Shown one piece after another: positions 54,386 to 63,607 of a DNA stretch of 64,000 bases. The DNA is from Candidatus Babeliales bacterium (GTDB lineage Bacteria; Babelota; Babeliae; Babelales; Chromulinivoraceae). The position numbers were made by a program, and so were the translations under genes. Position 1 is the stretch's first letter. Every line of letters starts with the position of its first letter. The notes beneath the pieces were generated by a model that was given only the letters and a program-made list of their open reading frames with translations, had not been told where the DNA came from and did not search any database. The DNA lies in contig JAGOSF010000001.1 in the NCBI GenBank assembly GCA_018062405.1, positions 62,001-126,000 of the forward strand, given 5' to 3'.

Positions 54386-56337
54386 GATACAGGGTCGATA
54401 GTAAAAAAGATTGCGGACTTCCATGTTTGTTGCTTGCACGCAGCAAATAAATGAATCATCGAAGTACGATCTAAACTTTTTAGAAATATTTTTTGGCAAT
54501 AGGTTTTTTGCACGCGGTAAATAACTGCTGGCACAGGGCCTAAAACTAAAATATCTAAAGAGGCGTGGTCAATCAAAAAATCAGCGAGCGCGTCTGCATC
54601 TTTTTCAACCGTTTTTTGATCAGTGTGACGAATTTCGATTTCTGCAATATGTTTTGCTGGTGGATAGCCAACTTCTTTTCGCTTACCCATTTCGCTGCTA
54701 TAAAATTTTAAATAATCGATCTCATTAATAAAATTAAATACGGCATGTGGCGTCATGGTCTGCACAATCACCTTACTATTTTCAGACTGCCTGCCAGCAC
54801 GCCCAGCAACCTGGATCAACTGCTGCAACGTCGTTTCTGCTGCGTTATACATCGGGAAATGCAAGTTCACATCTGCCCATAAAATCCCAACCAACGTGAC
54901 GTGAGGAAAATGATACCCTTTGGTAATCGACTGCGTCCCTACTAAAATATCGATTTTTTTGTCATAAAAATCTTGGACTGTTTTTTGCCACGCAGCTTTT
55001 TTAGTTGTTGTGTCTAAATCTGCACGTTCAATTTTTGCTGATGGAAATAATCTTTGTAAAATCGTCACAACTTGCTGTGTGCCAATACCTTTTTTGAGAA
55101 AATCTTTGCCCTTACAATCTGGGCAAAATTCATGAGTTTTTAAGGTGAAATTACAATAGTGACAAATTAATCTGCCATCTTCGTGCAGCGTTAAACTGAC
55201 CGAACAGTTTGTGCAAGAAAAAATATAGGAACAAGGAACGCACTGTACAAAAAAACTATATCCACGACGATTAATAAAAATAATTGTCTGTTCTTTTTTT
55301 ATAAGTTGTTGCTGTATTGCAACGTACAGCTCTGCGCTGATCCAAAAGTTTTTACGCTCTTTTTTATCTGACAACGAAACAACTTGAACTTTGGGAAATT
55401 GACCAGCAAAGCGATTTTTAAGATGTAATAATTTCCATGAACGATGTTCAACGTTGTACAATGACGATATTGATGGTGTTGCAGAACCTAAAACAACGGG
55501 GATCTTCATCAGACTTGCTTTGAGCAATGCTGCGTTTCTACTATGAATTTTTGGATGACTTTTTTCTTGATACCCAGGGTCATGCTCTTCATCGACAATA
55601 ATGATACCTAAGTTTGCGATTGGTAAAAATACCGGCAAATGAACTCCTACAATGATGCAAGCTTTTTGCTGCAACAAAGCTTGCCACAAAGCTCGCTTTT
55701 GTTTTATCGTCGTCCCGCTGTGAAAGCCAAAAATTTCAACCTGCGGCAACTGAAACCGTAAAAGTTTTTCGAACTGAACAGCAAGGCCAACTTCTGGCAA
55801 CAATAAAATAGCCGATTTACCTTGAGCTAAAACTGAAGTAAAAAGTTTTTTATACACCTCTGTTTTTCCAGAACCGGTTACTCCATGCAACAAAGAAACC
55901 TGGTAACGCTCTGCTTGAATATCTTGCATGATCGATTCATAAGCTGCAATTTGCTCATCAGTTAAAGTAACTTTTTTATCTTCGATGGCGATATCGGGAA
56001 CAAGTTCGATCTCTTTTTCATCTTCTGCTTCAACTAAAAAATTTTTAACTCGCTTAAAAAGATAGAGTGCATCAATTTGATGAAATGCTGCAAGCTGCGT
56101 TGCAAATTGGCGATAGGTGGTATCTGCAGGAAAAGGAAAAATAGAATCGATTGGTCGAATTTTAAAGGGGTAGATTGTACCAGAATTTTCTATACCAATA
56201 ACAATTGCAGACTCGAGCCGCTTTTGTAAAGGAACCTGAACAAGCGTCCCGCGATAGACAAGTTTTTGTAAATCAGCAGGCACAGCGTAGGTAAGTTCTT
56301 GAGAAAAATTATTGAGGAGTCGAACGGTAATAAACAT
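54382..56337 (-). CDS. priA: Primosomal helicase PriA
   Basis: A 651-residue restart helicase that reloads the replisome at stalled forks. The N-terminal 3'-DNA-binding domain (ELTYAVPADLQKLVYRGTLVQVPL) is followed by Walker A GVTGSGKTEVY, DEEHDPGYQE, GSATPSISS and the zinc-binding cysteines (CVPCSYIFSCTNC, CHYCNFTL, FCPDCKG). The helicase motifs GTQSITKGYHFPHVTLVGIL and QVAGRAGR come after. Slightly shorter than E. coli PriA (~730) but all motifs are present. The 3' end overlaps orn tail-to-tail by 4 nt with no terminator between. Confidence 0.96.
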   Translation of the reverse strand: MFITVRLLNNFSQELTYAVPADLQKLVYRGTLVQVPLQKRLESAIVIGIENSGTIYPFKIRPIDSIFPFPADTTYRQFATQLAAFHQIDALYLFKRVKNFLVEAEDEKEIELVPDIAIEDKKVTLTDEQIAAYESIMQDIQAERYQVSLLHGVTGSGKTEVYKKLFTSVLAQGKSAILLLPEVGLAVQFEKLLRFQLPQVEIFGFHSGTTIKQKRALWQALLQQKACIIVGVHLPVFLPIANLGIIIVDEEHDPGYQEKSHPKIHSRNAALLKASLMKIPVVLGSATPSISSLYNVEHRSWKLLHLKNRFAGQFPKVQVVSLSDKKERKNFWISAELYVAIQQQLIKKEQTIIFINRRGYSFFVQCVPCSYIFSCTNCSVSLTLHEDGRLICHYCNFTLKTHEFCPDCKGKDFLKKGIGTQQVVTILQRLFPSAKIERADLDTTTKKAAWQKTVQDFYDKKIDILVGTQSITKGYHFPHVTLVGILWADVNLHFPMYNAAETTLQQLIQVAGRAGRQSENSKVIVQTMTPHAVFNFINEIDYLKFYSSEMGKRKEVGYPPAKHIAEIEIRHTDQKTVEKDADALADFLIDHASLDILVLGPVPAVIYRVQKTYCQKIFLKSLDRTSMIHLFAACKQQTWKSAIFFTIDPVS

Positions 56338-56380
56338 AAAAATAGTATAACGAACTTTAGAGTAAAGAGCTACGCTGAGA

Positions 56381-56419
56381 AAAAAGACGAATCTGATTTT
56401 TTATCAAATCCGTCTTTTT
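56381..56419 (-). terminator. Rho-independent terminator
   Basis: Outer stem AAAAAGACG with CGTCTTTTT, imperfect inner pairing, and a T run on the minus strand. It lies after the gene ending at 56440 and just before priA. Confidence 0.8.
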
Positions 56420-56439
56420 ATAAAACAATTTCTTAAGCT

Positions 56440-56841
56440 TTATAAATTATCCGCCAACTGAAATTCTCGGATTTTATTTAACGTTGCGTTACGTCGATTA
56501 TGCACACTCAAAGTGTCCTGCTCATCTGCTTGTTGGTCAATACTTTCTGCTTTTTTTGGCTCTTGTTTTTTTAACAAGCCATCTTGTTGAAGTCGTGATA
56601 TCGCATCTTCAAATCTTTTTCGCGACATTTCTTGTTGTATTAATCGCTGAGATTCAATAGCTTTTTTTTCTATTTCTTGAGCAGCTTTATAAGCTTGCCA
56701 GCCATAATATCCACCAGTTCCAACAATAAGAGATACAACACCTAGGCCAACTTTTTCCCAATCAACTTCAGCCTGCACCATAGAATTTACAGCAAAACTG
56801 ATAAACAAACTTATCATGACGATTTTTTTCATACGGTTCAT
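56440..56841 (-). CDS. Small exported or membrane protein with coiled coil
   Basis: A 133-residue protein from ATG 56841, chosen for its AAGGA ribosome site; the longer open frame (to 56976) overlaps the upstream gene. The signal peptide is MKKIVMISLFISFAVNSMVQA. A short hydrophobic glycine-containing segment (VGLGVVSLIVGTGGYYGW) would anchor it. A charged helical coiled coil (about 50-100) and a KIREFQLADN tail follow. It lies downstream of a larger exported coiled-coil protein, and both pair a hydrophobic Gly segment with a Gln/Glu helix, so they may work together. Confidence 0.65.
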   Translation of the reverse strand: MNRMKKIVMISLFISFAVNSMVQAEVDWEKVGLGVVSLIVGTGGYYGWQAYKAAQEIEKKAIESQRLIQQEMSRKRFEDAISRLQQDGLLKKQEPKKAESIDQQADEQDTLSVHNRRNATLNKIREFQLADNL

Positions 56842-56878
56842 AGCAGATCCTTTTTTTGTTGAAATATTCGACTCAATA

Positions 56879-57904
56879 TTATTTTTGACATCTAAAAAAT
56901 TTATCTTGTTCAATTCTATTTCTTTCTCGAGCAATAGAATTAGCCTGCTCTTGCAACTCTGCTTGTCTGCGCGCAATCTCTAATTTTTCTTGTTCAATGC
57001 GATGATATTCAGCCATCAACTCATCTTGTCGTTTTTGAGCAACTTCATGACGATATTGGTCAGATTGATAGATAAACTCTAAAAGATAATCTAAAGCCGC
57101 TGTCAATGTCTGAACTTTTTGTGCAAGCGCTGGATATAAGAAATTTCGTTGTAATCGATGAAGTTGCTGTACATCAGTTTCGACTTTTTCTGCATAATTA
57201 AGAACTGGATACAAAATACGAGAACGGCACTGAAGAGCAACCCACGAATCAAGATTATACCTATAAGCTAACATATCATTGTACGAATTTATAATTTGGC
57301 ATGTTTTTATGAAATCGCCATGCCGATAAAAAAAGGAGATGATTTTTTTAGAATTTGATAGATAAAGATTTTTTTGATCTTCAAGATTTTTTAAATTATG
57401 CCACCAAATTGAATAGCCTGCATCATGTAAAATTTTATAATCAGCATTAAGCGTGTGATAAAAATCAGAATCGATGTTGCCTAAAGAAAAACCAAGTTTA
57501 TTTAAAGTTGAAATAACAGCTTGCTCATGATCGCTGACATCAAAATATTGACCATATTTTGCAAGTTCATTGAGTTGAGATCTGATCTGTCGAGATTTTC
57601 CAGACTCTTGCTGAACTTCATAAACATTTGTTTCGTAAACAACATAAGGTTCAATTGTTGTTTGCGGCTGATTACAATCTAACTCAGAAAGCCAATAACC
57701 AAGAGCTGTTCCTGCAACAAGCCCAACTGCCCCTGCTATGCCCGCCCATTTTGCAGAAGAGGATTGAGACGACTGCTGTTCAAAGGTACATTCGATAACC
57801 TGCTTTTTAGTTTTTTTGTTGCATCCATTAGAATTTTGCCCTACTAAAAAAGCACTACTATCAACCAATAATGTTACGATTAATATCTTTTTTACAATAT
57901 CCAT
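56879..57904 (-). CDS. Exported coiled-coil protein of unknown function
   Basis: A 341-residue protein with a signal-like N-terminus (MDIVKKILIVTLLVDSSAFLVG). Residues ~51-72 (KWAGIAGAVGLVAGTALGYW) form a Gly/Ala membrane segment. A helical domain of about 200 residues with many Tyr and Leu follows. A terminal coiled coil (about 285-335) is rich in EEIARR/RQAELQEQA-type heptads. The next gene on the same strand begins 38 bp after the stop. No family is recognised. Four cysteines in the N-terminal third are not in a known metal motif. Confidence 0.65.
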   Translation of the reverse strand: MDIVKKILIVTLLVDSSAFLVGQNSNGCNKKTKKQVIECTFEQQSSQSSSAKWAGIAGAVGLVAGTALGYWLSELDCNQPQTTIEPYVVYETNVYEVQQESGKSRQIRSQLNELAKYGQYFDVSDHEQAVISTLNKLGFSLGNIDSDFYHTLNADYKILHDAGYSIWWHNLKNLEDQKNLYLSNSKKIISFFYRHGDFIKTCQIINSYNDMLAYRYNLDSWVALQCRSRILYPVLNYAEKVETDVQQLHRLQRNFLYPALAQKVQTLTAALDYLLEFIYQSDQYRHEVAQKRQDELMAEYHRIEQEKLEIARRQAELQEQANSIARERNRIEQDKFFRCQK

Positions 57905-58011
57905 AGTCTGTAACTCCTATAAAATTAAGATACTTTAACACCACGACTTTACCACGCTTTAAGAAATCTTACAAATGGACAACTCTTAAAAAAGGAAAAA
58001 ATACCTCAACA

Positions 58012-58055
58012 AAAAAGCTCCAGGCGATAATTATTCATTATCAGCAGGAGCTTTT
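58012..58055 (-). terminator. Rho-independent terminator
   Basis: Outer stem AAAAGCTCC/GGAGCTTTT with an inner GATAAT/ATTATC stem and six T on the minus strand, 20 bp after the stop at 58075. Confidence 0.88.
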
Positions 58056-58074
58056 GAAAAACCAGTAAAAATTA

Positions 58075-58989
58075 TTACCCTCGAGGAATCCACGTTAACA
58101 GGAAGAATGGTCTAAACCACGAGAACAATGAATTACTATGCACAGGAATGTTGTACTTTGAAGATTCTTGCAACTCTTGAACTGTTATACACAAAGGAAC
58201 AACTATCCAAACATACACAGGATTAAAAATAACAGCCCATAAAGGGACACTGCTTAAAGAAACTGCGAAATAAGCTGCATAGGCAACCGTAAAGGATATA
58301 AGTGTAATCACTCCACAAGCTTTCAATAATCTTGTTTTTCTCAATTGAGATTTATACACCGATGTTATAATAATTTTATTTTTTAACGTAACCAATTTTG
58401 TTTTAAGATTGTTAATTTTTACAATAAAATCATCTGACAAATTATTTTGGACAAACAATGCCGTTAAACGGCGAAGATCAAGATCGATTTTTTTAACAAA
58501 TTTATATAAACCACGCCCTTGCATCGTTGGTAATCCTAACTTATTAGACTGACTTGTCATCAATCCAACGACATCTGCATGCTGCTCATCAATATAATAA
58601 TAAAAAGCAGAAATCTCATAATAGGTCAAAAGAGCATAATACGTAGTCGAATGAGCTGTTATAAAATTTTGTACTTTTTCTAAATTATCAATCAAGTTTT
58701 CTAGATGATGACGATACTTTAATAACGTCTTCTTTTTATAGGTCAATCTTTTAACGATAGAAAGACTACTTTTGAACTTTTTAATATCTTTTTTCTGAAA
58801 CAATCCATATTTATTAAAAAACAAGAAAATATCATGATCGTTAACTTTGCGAGATGGATCTAAGCTGAGAATGAATTCGATCGCCGGTTCATAAGGCGTC
58901 ACTAATTTTTCAATCTGCTTTTCTGCATGATCTTTTGCAAAAAAAACAGAGCCAAACATACAACAAAATAATAATAGTATTCTTTTCAT
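58075..58989 (-). CDS. Exported membrane protein of unknown function
   Basis: A 304-residue protein from ATG 58989 (TTGAG 7 nt upstream; an ATG five codons earlier has no ribosome site). The signal peptide is MKRILLLFCCMFGSVFFA. A long helical domain (about 25-215) with Tyr-rich YYALLTYYEISAFYYYI follows. Two C-terminal transmembrane segments (CGVITLISFTVAYAAYFAV and LWAVIFNPVYVWIVVPLCI) come next, and the protein ends WFRPFFLLTWIPRG. No family is recognised. It is probably an inner-membrane protein with a large periplasmic domain. Confidence 0.68.
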   Translation of the reverse strand: MKRILLLFCCMFGSVFFAKDHAEKQIEKLVTPYEPAIEFILSLDPSRKVNDHDIFLFFNKYGLFQKKDIKKFKSSLSIVKRLTYKKKTLLKYRHHLENLIDNLEKVQNFITAHSTTYYALLTYYEISAFYYYIDEQHADVVGLMTSQSNKLGLPTMQGRGLYKFVKKIDLDLRRLTALFVQNNLSDDFIVKINNLKTKLVTLKNKIIITSVYKSQLRKTRLLKACGVITLISFTVAYAAYFAVSLSSVPLWAVIFNPVYVWIVVPLCITVQELQESSKYNIPVHSNSLFSWFRPFFLLTWIPRG

Positions 58990-59149
58990 AAAAAACTCAA
59001 TCATACTAAAGAATTAAAACATTTACCCCAATTTATATTCTAATTGTAACATTATACCTATAGCTCACAAGCGGTGGCACTCTTTTTGCCCACAAGCCTT
59101 GAGGGTTTATACCTTTAATTTTTAAGCCTGCCATGGTACAATATAAAGT

Positions 59150-59980
59150 ATGCAACCGCTTACACGTGATCAGATCACACAATTTCACAAACTTATTTAC
59201 GATTTTTACAACGACAGTAAACGAGATTTTATCTGGCGAGATGAGATTTCGCCCTACAGAATCGTTGTATCAGAAATTATGCTTCAGCAAACCCAAACAG
59301 CTCGAGTTGTCCCTAAATTCGAAAATTGGCTTATAAAATTCCCTGACTTTGCAACCCTTGCACAAGCCTCAAACCACGATGTACTGCATGCATGGCAAGG
59401 CCTTGGTTACAATCGAAGAGGTCTAGCTTTAGCAAAAATAGCTCAATTGGTGATGCAAGATTTTAACGGCCAACTCCCAAACAACCCCGAAATTCTACGG
59501 AATTTTCCCGCAATTGGGCCAAACACCGCAGGGTCAATTTGTGCGTTTGCTTTTAATCTGCCCGTTACTTTTATAGAAACCAACATCAGAACGGTCTTTA
59601 CCCATACCTTCTTCCCTGGGCAAACAGAAATTAGCGACAAGCAACTTTTACCTTTTATTACGCAAACCGTTGACCAAAACAATGCTCGGCACTGGTATTA
59701 TGCCCTCATGGATTATGGTGTTTACCTCAAACAACAACTGCCAAAAATCAACTCGGCAAGCAAACATTACACCAAACAATCGAAGTTTGAAGGCTCAAAA
59801 CGCCAAGTTCGCGGTGCAATTATTAAAATTTTAACAGAACTTAAGACTGTTGCATGGGAAAATTTAGTAGAATTATTAGATTTTCAATTGCCAGACAATC
59901 GCCACAATAAAACATTGATTATCCAGAATTTAATCGATGAAAAAATTATCCACGACCACCAAAATATTTTATCATTGTAA
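59150..59980 (+). CDS. mutY: MutY-like A/G adenine glycosylase without iron-sulfur cluster
   Basis: A 276-residue HhH-GPD glycosylase. The N-terminal RDFIWRDEISPYRIVVSEIMLQQTQTARV, WQGLGYNRRG and the helix-hairpin-helix LRNFPAIGPNTAGSI match MutY. The catalytic Asp region, normally LDGNVKRV, reads IETNIRTV, so Asp is Glu. After MDYGVYLK the four cluster cysteines are missing (LPKINSASKHYTKQSKFEG). The C-terminal NUDIX-like domain that recognises 8-oxoG is also absent; a short winged-helix-like tail takes its place. The conserved YALMDYG and QSKFEGS-type phrases suggest an established divergent subfamily, not a decaying gene. Confidence 0.85.
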   Translation: MQPLTRDQITQFHKLIYDFYNDSKRDFIWRDEISPYRIVVSEIMLQQTQTARVVPKFENWLIKFPDFATLAQASNHDVLHAWQGLGYNRRGLALAKIAQLVMQDFNGQLPNNPEILRNFPAIGPNTAGSICAFAFNLPVTFIETNIRTVFTHTFFPGQTEISDKQLLPFITQTVDQNNARHWYYALMDYGVYLKQQLPKINSASKHYTKQSKFEGSKRQVRGAIIKILTELKTVAWENLVELLDFQLPDNRHNKTLIIQNLIDEKIIHDHQNILSL

Positions 59981-60082
59981 CAATATTGAAAATAAAAATT
60001 TATTGTTGATAAAATGAAACATCTTTGCAATACTAAATTTTGTTAGGGTGGAAAAGGAATTTTTTATGAAAGGAATATAATT

Positions 60083-60250
60083 ATGAAAAATCTATTAGCA
60101 ATAAGTTTAATGCTCGCACTTGGTGTAAATATCGTAGAAGCGCATGCTCCTTTCTATATGAAAAAATCAAGCCAAACATTAAATGCAGCAAGACTTTCTT
60201 GTGATGATGATGGCTGTGACTGCGATGACAGCAGCAGCGACGAAGAGTAA
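60083..60250 (+). CDS. Tiny secreted acidic Cys-containing peptide
   Basis: A 55-residue ORF with an excellent ribosome site (AAAGGAATATAATT). The signal peptide is MKNLLAISLMLALGVNIVEA, and the mature part ends in an acidic cysteine cluster (LSCDDDGCDCDDSSSDEE). The next small ORF has a related CDKDGC motif. A metal-binding or redox role is possible but unproven. Confidence 0.6.
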   Translation: MKNLLAISLMLALGVNIVEAHAPFYMKKSSQTLNAARLSCDDDGCDCDDSSSDEE

Positions 60251-60275
60251 TTCGATAAAAAAAATAGGAAAAATT

Positions 60276-60395
60276 ATGAAAAAATTATTTATGGTTGGTC
60301 TTGTAATTTTACTTGGTGCAAACTTAGCAGCATGTGACAAAGATGGTTGTCCACACGACCAAGGTCCTATAGTTCCAGAAATCGTAAAGAACTAA
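60276..60395 (+). CDS. Tiny lipoprotein
   Basis: A 39-residue ORF with ribosome site AGGA and lipobox LAAC (MKKLFMVGLVILLGANLAAC). The mature peptide is CDKDGCPHDQGPIVPEIVKN. It lies 25 bp after the previous tiny gene, with a terminator downstream, so the two are probably one operon. Entericidin-like in size, but no family can be claimed. Confidence 0.62.
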   Translation: MKKLFMVGLVILLGANLAACDKDGCPHDQGPIVPEIVKN

Positions 60396-60418
60396 ATTGA
60401 GTTCTTTATTTCAATTTT

Positions 60419-60458
60419 AAAATCGCATGTACCCTAAAAAGTAGATGCGATTTTTTTT
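60419..60458 (+). terminator. Rho-independent terminator
   Basis: Stem AAATCGCAT with ATGCGATTT, followed by a run of T, 25 bp after the tiny lipoprotein stop. Confidence 0.88.
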
Positions 60459-60529
60459 GAATCTGTTATGGTAAAAACTAACCTCAATTAAACTTTGCAC
60501 TCTATTTTTTACCAATAAAAAGAAAAATT

Positions 60530-63304
60530 ATGTCGAACAAATCTCCAATTTTTATCATTGACGGCTCATCATTTCTGTACCGTGCTTATTACGCCATGCG
60601 ACCATTGCAAACTTCAAAAGGAATGACTGTCCAAGCTGTCTATGGTTTTTGTCGCATGATCAGAAAATTAATTAAAGATTTTAAGATTGACCATATTGTG
60701 ATCGTTTGGGATAGTAAAGGCAAAAATATTCGACATGAAATTTTCCCAGAATACAAAGCAACACGCCAAGCACCTCCTACAGATTTATTTGAACAAAAAG
60801 AGCTTATCATTCAATTTTTACAAGATCTTAAAATCCAACAGCTTTCACAATCTGGTATCGAAGCTGATGATTTAATTTACTCACTTGCAAGAAAATTCCA
60901 CGAAGAGTCACATGATGTTGTTATTGTCAGTGGTGATAAAGATTTAGCGCAGATGGTTAATCACACCATCAAAATATTCGATCCATTCAAAGATAAATTT
61001 ATGGGACAAGATGAACTAGAAGCATCCTATGGATTTCCACTGTATAAACTTCCTTTTTATTTTTCAATTTTAGGCGATACTTCAGATAACATTCCAGGGG
61101 TTAAAGGGATTGGCACAAAAGGCGCAACCGATTTAGTCAACATGTTTGAAAGTCTTGACGATCTTTATGCAAACATCAACAAAATCGATAAGCGCCGCAC
61201 CAAAGAATTATTAGTTGAGCAAAAAGACAATGCTTACTTAAGCCTAAAGCTTTTCACACTTCAATTGTATCCTGTCAGCATCAACGTAGAAGATACAAAA
61301 ATCAATGAGCAAAATTGGAAAAATACGATACCTCTTCTACAGTCGTTAGAATTTAAATCTTTGGTAACTGAACTATCCGCAACTTTAAAGCCAGAAGATG
61401 TTGGAAAAAAAAATACGCCAAATCAAGCGAATATATTTTCAGAGCAAACCAGCGAGCAACAGTCTCTTTTTGCAGAAAGCCGTAAAGCTCTGCATGAAAT
61501 TTATAATTTTATGTGTATTAACAACGAACAAGCTCTCGTAGAACTTTGCGCAAAAATTAGAGAAAAAAAAGCGTTTGCTTTAGACACAGAAACTACCGGC
61601 ATCGAATCGATGCTTGATCTTTGTGTTGGAATTTCGATCGCTATCGAAACTGGAACTGGATATTACATTCCCTTCGGCCACTCAACCGATGCACAACAAT
61701 TAAGTAAAGAAGTTGTTCAAAAACATCTTGCTCCAATTTTTGCCGACAACTCAATACAAAAATATTTGCACCATGCAAAATTTGATCAAATCATTTTACA
61801 CCAAGCTGGCATGCCTCTTACAGGCGTTGCATTCGATACATTAATTGCTGCAAGCTTGCTTGTTCAAGATTGGCAAAAAAAGAATTTAAAAGTTTTATCA
61901 GAATTTTATTTTGACGAAACCATGCTCACCTACGAAGAAATTCTTGCTCAAACAAAAGCAAAAAACTTTTCAAACGTTCCACTTGATCTTGCAACTCATT
62001 ATGCTGCAGCAGACGCACATCAAACTTTGAAGTTATATGAGATTTTTAATGAAGAACTCAAAAAACAAAATCTTGATAAACTATTTTATACTATCGAAAT
62101 GCCGATCAACGACATTTTAGTTGCAATGCAAATCGAAGGTATCTTTTGTGATAAAACAGTTCTTGAAGAATTAGACATTTTTGTAACACAAGATATTCAA
62201 AACATCGAAAAAGAAATTGGTCTTTTAACTAACGAACCAATTAACCTAAATTCACCAAAACAGATTAAAGAACTTTTATTTGATAAACTCAATCTTCCAC
62301 CACAAAAGAAAAGTGCAAAAAACACCGGCTTTTCTACCGATGCCGAAGTTTTAAAAGTTCTTGCAAAGATTCATCCAATTCCAGGACTTTTATTAAAATA
62401 TCGAGAATTATATAAATTAAAAAGTACCTACATCGAAAGTTTGCCAACCTACATAAATCCCAACACACATAAAATTCATTCATCCTTCAATCAAACGTTG
62501 GTAGCAACTGGAAGGCTTTCAAGCTCGAATCCAAATTTACAAAATATCCCAACTGGCGACCTTGGCTATAAAAACACCATTCGACAAGCTTTTAAAGCTG
62601 ATCAAGGCCAAGTCTTTATCGCGGCCGATTATTCTCAGATCGAATTGAGAATTCTAGCCCACATGTCAAATGACGAAACGTTAAAGCAGGCCTTCTTAAA
62701 CAACCAAGATATTCACAAACAAACTGCAGTTAAAATTTTCAACACAACTCCAGAAGAAGTAACTTCTCTCCAACGAGGTATTGGAAAAACGATTAATTTT
62801 AGTATTTTATACGGACTGACTTCCTACGGCTTATCTAAGGACTTAGAAATTCCCTACAAAGATGCACAAAAATATATCGCAGCTTATTTTGAACAATACC
62901 CAGGCATTGTCACCTGGATGGACTCTATCGTTGAGTTTACGAAAACTCACGGCTATACCCAAACCTTATTTGGCAGAAAACGATATATTCCTGGCATTTA
63001 TGAAAAAAATAAAAGTTTATACGAACTTGCAAAACGAATTGCAATTAACAGCGCCGTGCAAGGAACTGCTGCAGAAATTATGAAAATCGGCATGATTAAA
63101 CTCCAAAAAAATCTTGACGATGCCGGCCTGCAAGCAAAAATACTTTTACAAATCCATGATGAGTTGATTTTAACGGTACCAGAATCTGAACTTGAGCAAA
63201 CGCAAGCTTTAGTTAAAGAATCGTTAGAATCTGTTGTCAGTTGGGAAATTCCTTTAACGGTTCAGACAAAAATCGGTGCAACATGGGAACAAGCAAGTAA
63301 ATAG
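60530..63304 (+). CDS. polA: DNA polymerase I
   Basis: A 924-residue polymerase with all three domains. The 5' nuclease (residues ~1-290) has VWDSKGKNIRHEIFPEYKA, VSGDKDLAQMV and ILGDTSDNIPGVKGIGTKGA. The 3'-5' exonuclease (~335-520) keeps its acidic residues in FALDTETTGIES, HHAKFDQII and YAAADAHQTLKLYE, so proofreading should be active. The polymerase domain has TGRLSSSNPNLQNIP, ADYSQIELRILAHMS, RGIGKTINFSILYG and QIHDELILTVPE. The full-length three-domain form is retained. It fills gaps and removes primers in replication and repair. Confidence 0.97.
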   Translation: MSNKSPIFIIDGSSFLYRAYYAMRPLQTSKGMTVQAVYGFCRMIRKLIKDFKIDHIVIVWDSKGKNIRHEIFPEYKATRQAPPTDLFEQKELIIQFLQDLKIQQLSQSGIEADDLIYSLARKFHEESHDVVIVSGDKDLAQMVNHTIKIFDPFKDKFMGQDELEASYGFPLYKLPFYFSILGDTSDNIPGVKGIGTKGATDLVNMFESLDDLYANINKIDKRRTKELLVEQKDNAYLSLKLFTLQLYPVSINVEDTKINEQNWKNTIPLLQSLEFKSLVTELSATLKPEDVGKKNTPNQANIFSEQTSEQQSLFAESRKALHEIYNFMCINNEQALVELCAKIREKKAFALDTETTGIESMLDLCVGISIAIETGTGYYIPFGHSTDAQQLSKEVVQKHLAPIFADNSIQKYLHHAKFDQIILHQAGMPLTGVAFDTLIAASLLVQDWQKKNLKVLSEFYFDETMLTYEEILAQTKAKNFSNVPLDLATHYAAADAHQTLKLYEIFNEELKKQNLDKLFYTIEMPINDILVAMQIEGIFCDKTVLEELDIFVTQDIQNIEKEIGLLTNEPINLNSPKQIKELLFDKLNLPPQKKSAKNTGFSTDAEVLKVLAKIHPIPGLLLKYRELYKLKSTYIESLPTYINPNTHKIHSSFNQTLVATGRLSSSNPNLQNIPTGDLGYKNTIRQAFKADQGQVFIAADYSQIELRILAHMSNDETLKQAFLNNQDIHKQTAVKIFNTTPEEVTSLQRGIGKTINFSILYGLTSYGLSKDLEIPYKDAQKYIAAYFEQYPGIVTWMDSIVEFTKTHGYTQTLFGRKRYIPGIYEKNKSLYELAKRIAINSAVQGTAAEIMKIGMIKLQKNLDDAGLQAKILLQIHDELILTVPESELEQTQALVKESLESVVSWEIPLTVQTKIGATWEQASK

Positions 63305-63607
63305 TTACGACTATATTTTTTAACTTCAAACATACAATATACAAACAAATCGCATAGTTTTTCAAATTTCTCCATGTAATCTCGGAATGTCACTCCGAGA
63401 TTACATGGAGAAATTCAATTTTGCACATACAAGCAACACAAGCAGAAATAAAACGTATATTTATTTTTATAACTTTCTGTGCTTTATAGAAAATCCCGCA
63501 TTATTCAATAAAAACTAGGCAACGCAGCATAACCATTGCTTTCAGCTCTTATTATTTTTTAAACTAATTTCATATTGTAATAACTGCAATGTTAAAAAGG
63601 GGGAATC
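63305..63607. other. Gene-free stretch after polA with a 22-bp perfect inverted repeat
   Basis: The 303-bp gap holds an exact 22-bp inverted repeat (63365-63386 and 63394-63415) with a 7-nt loop, about 60 bp after polA. It lacks a T run. The rest is AT-rich without ORFs I believe. The ribosome site of the next gene (AAAAAGGGGGAATC) is at its end. Confidence 0.7.
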
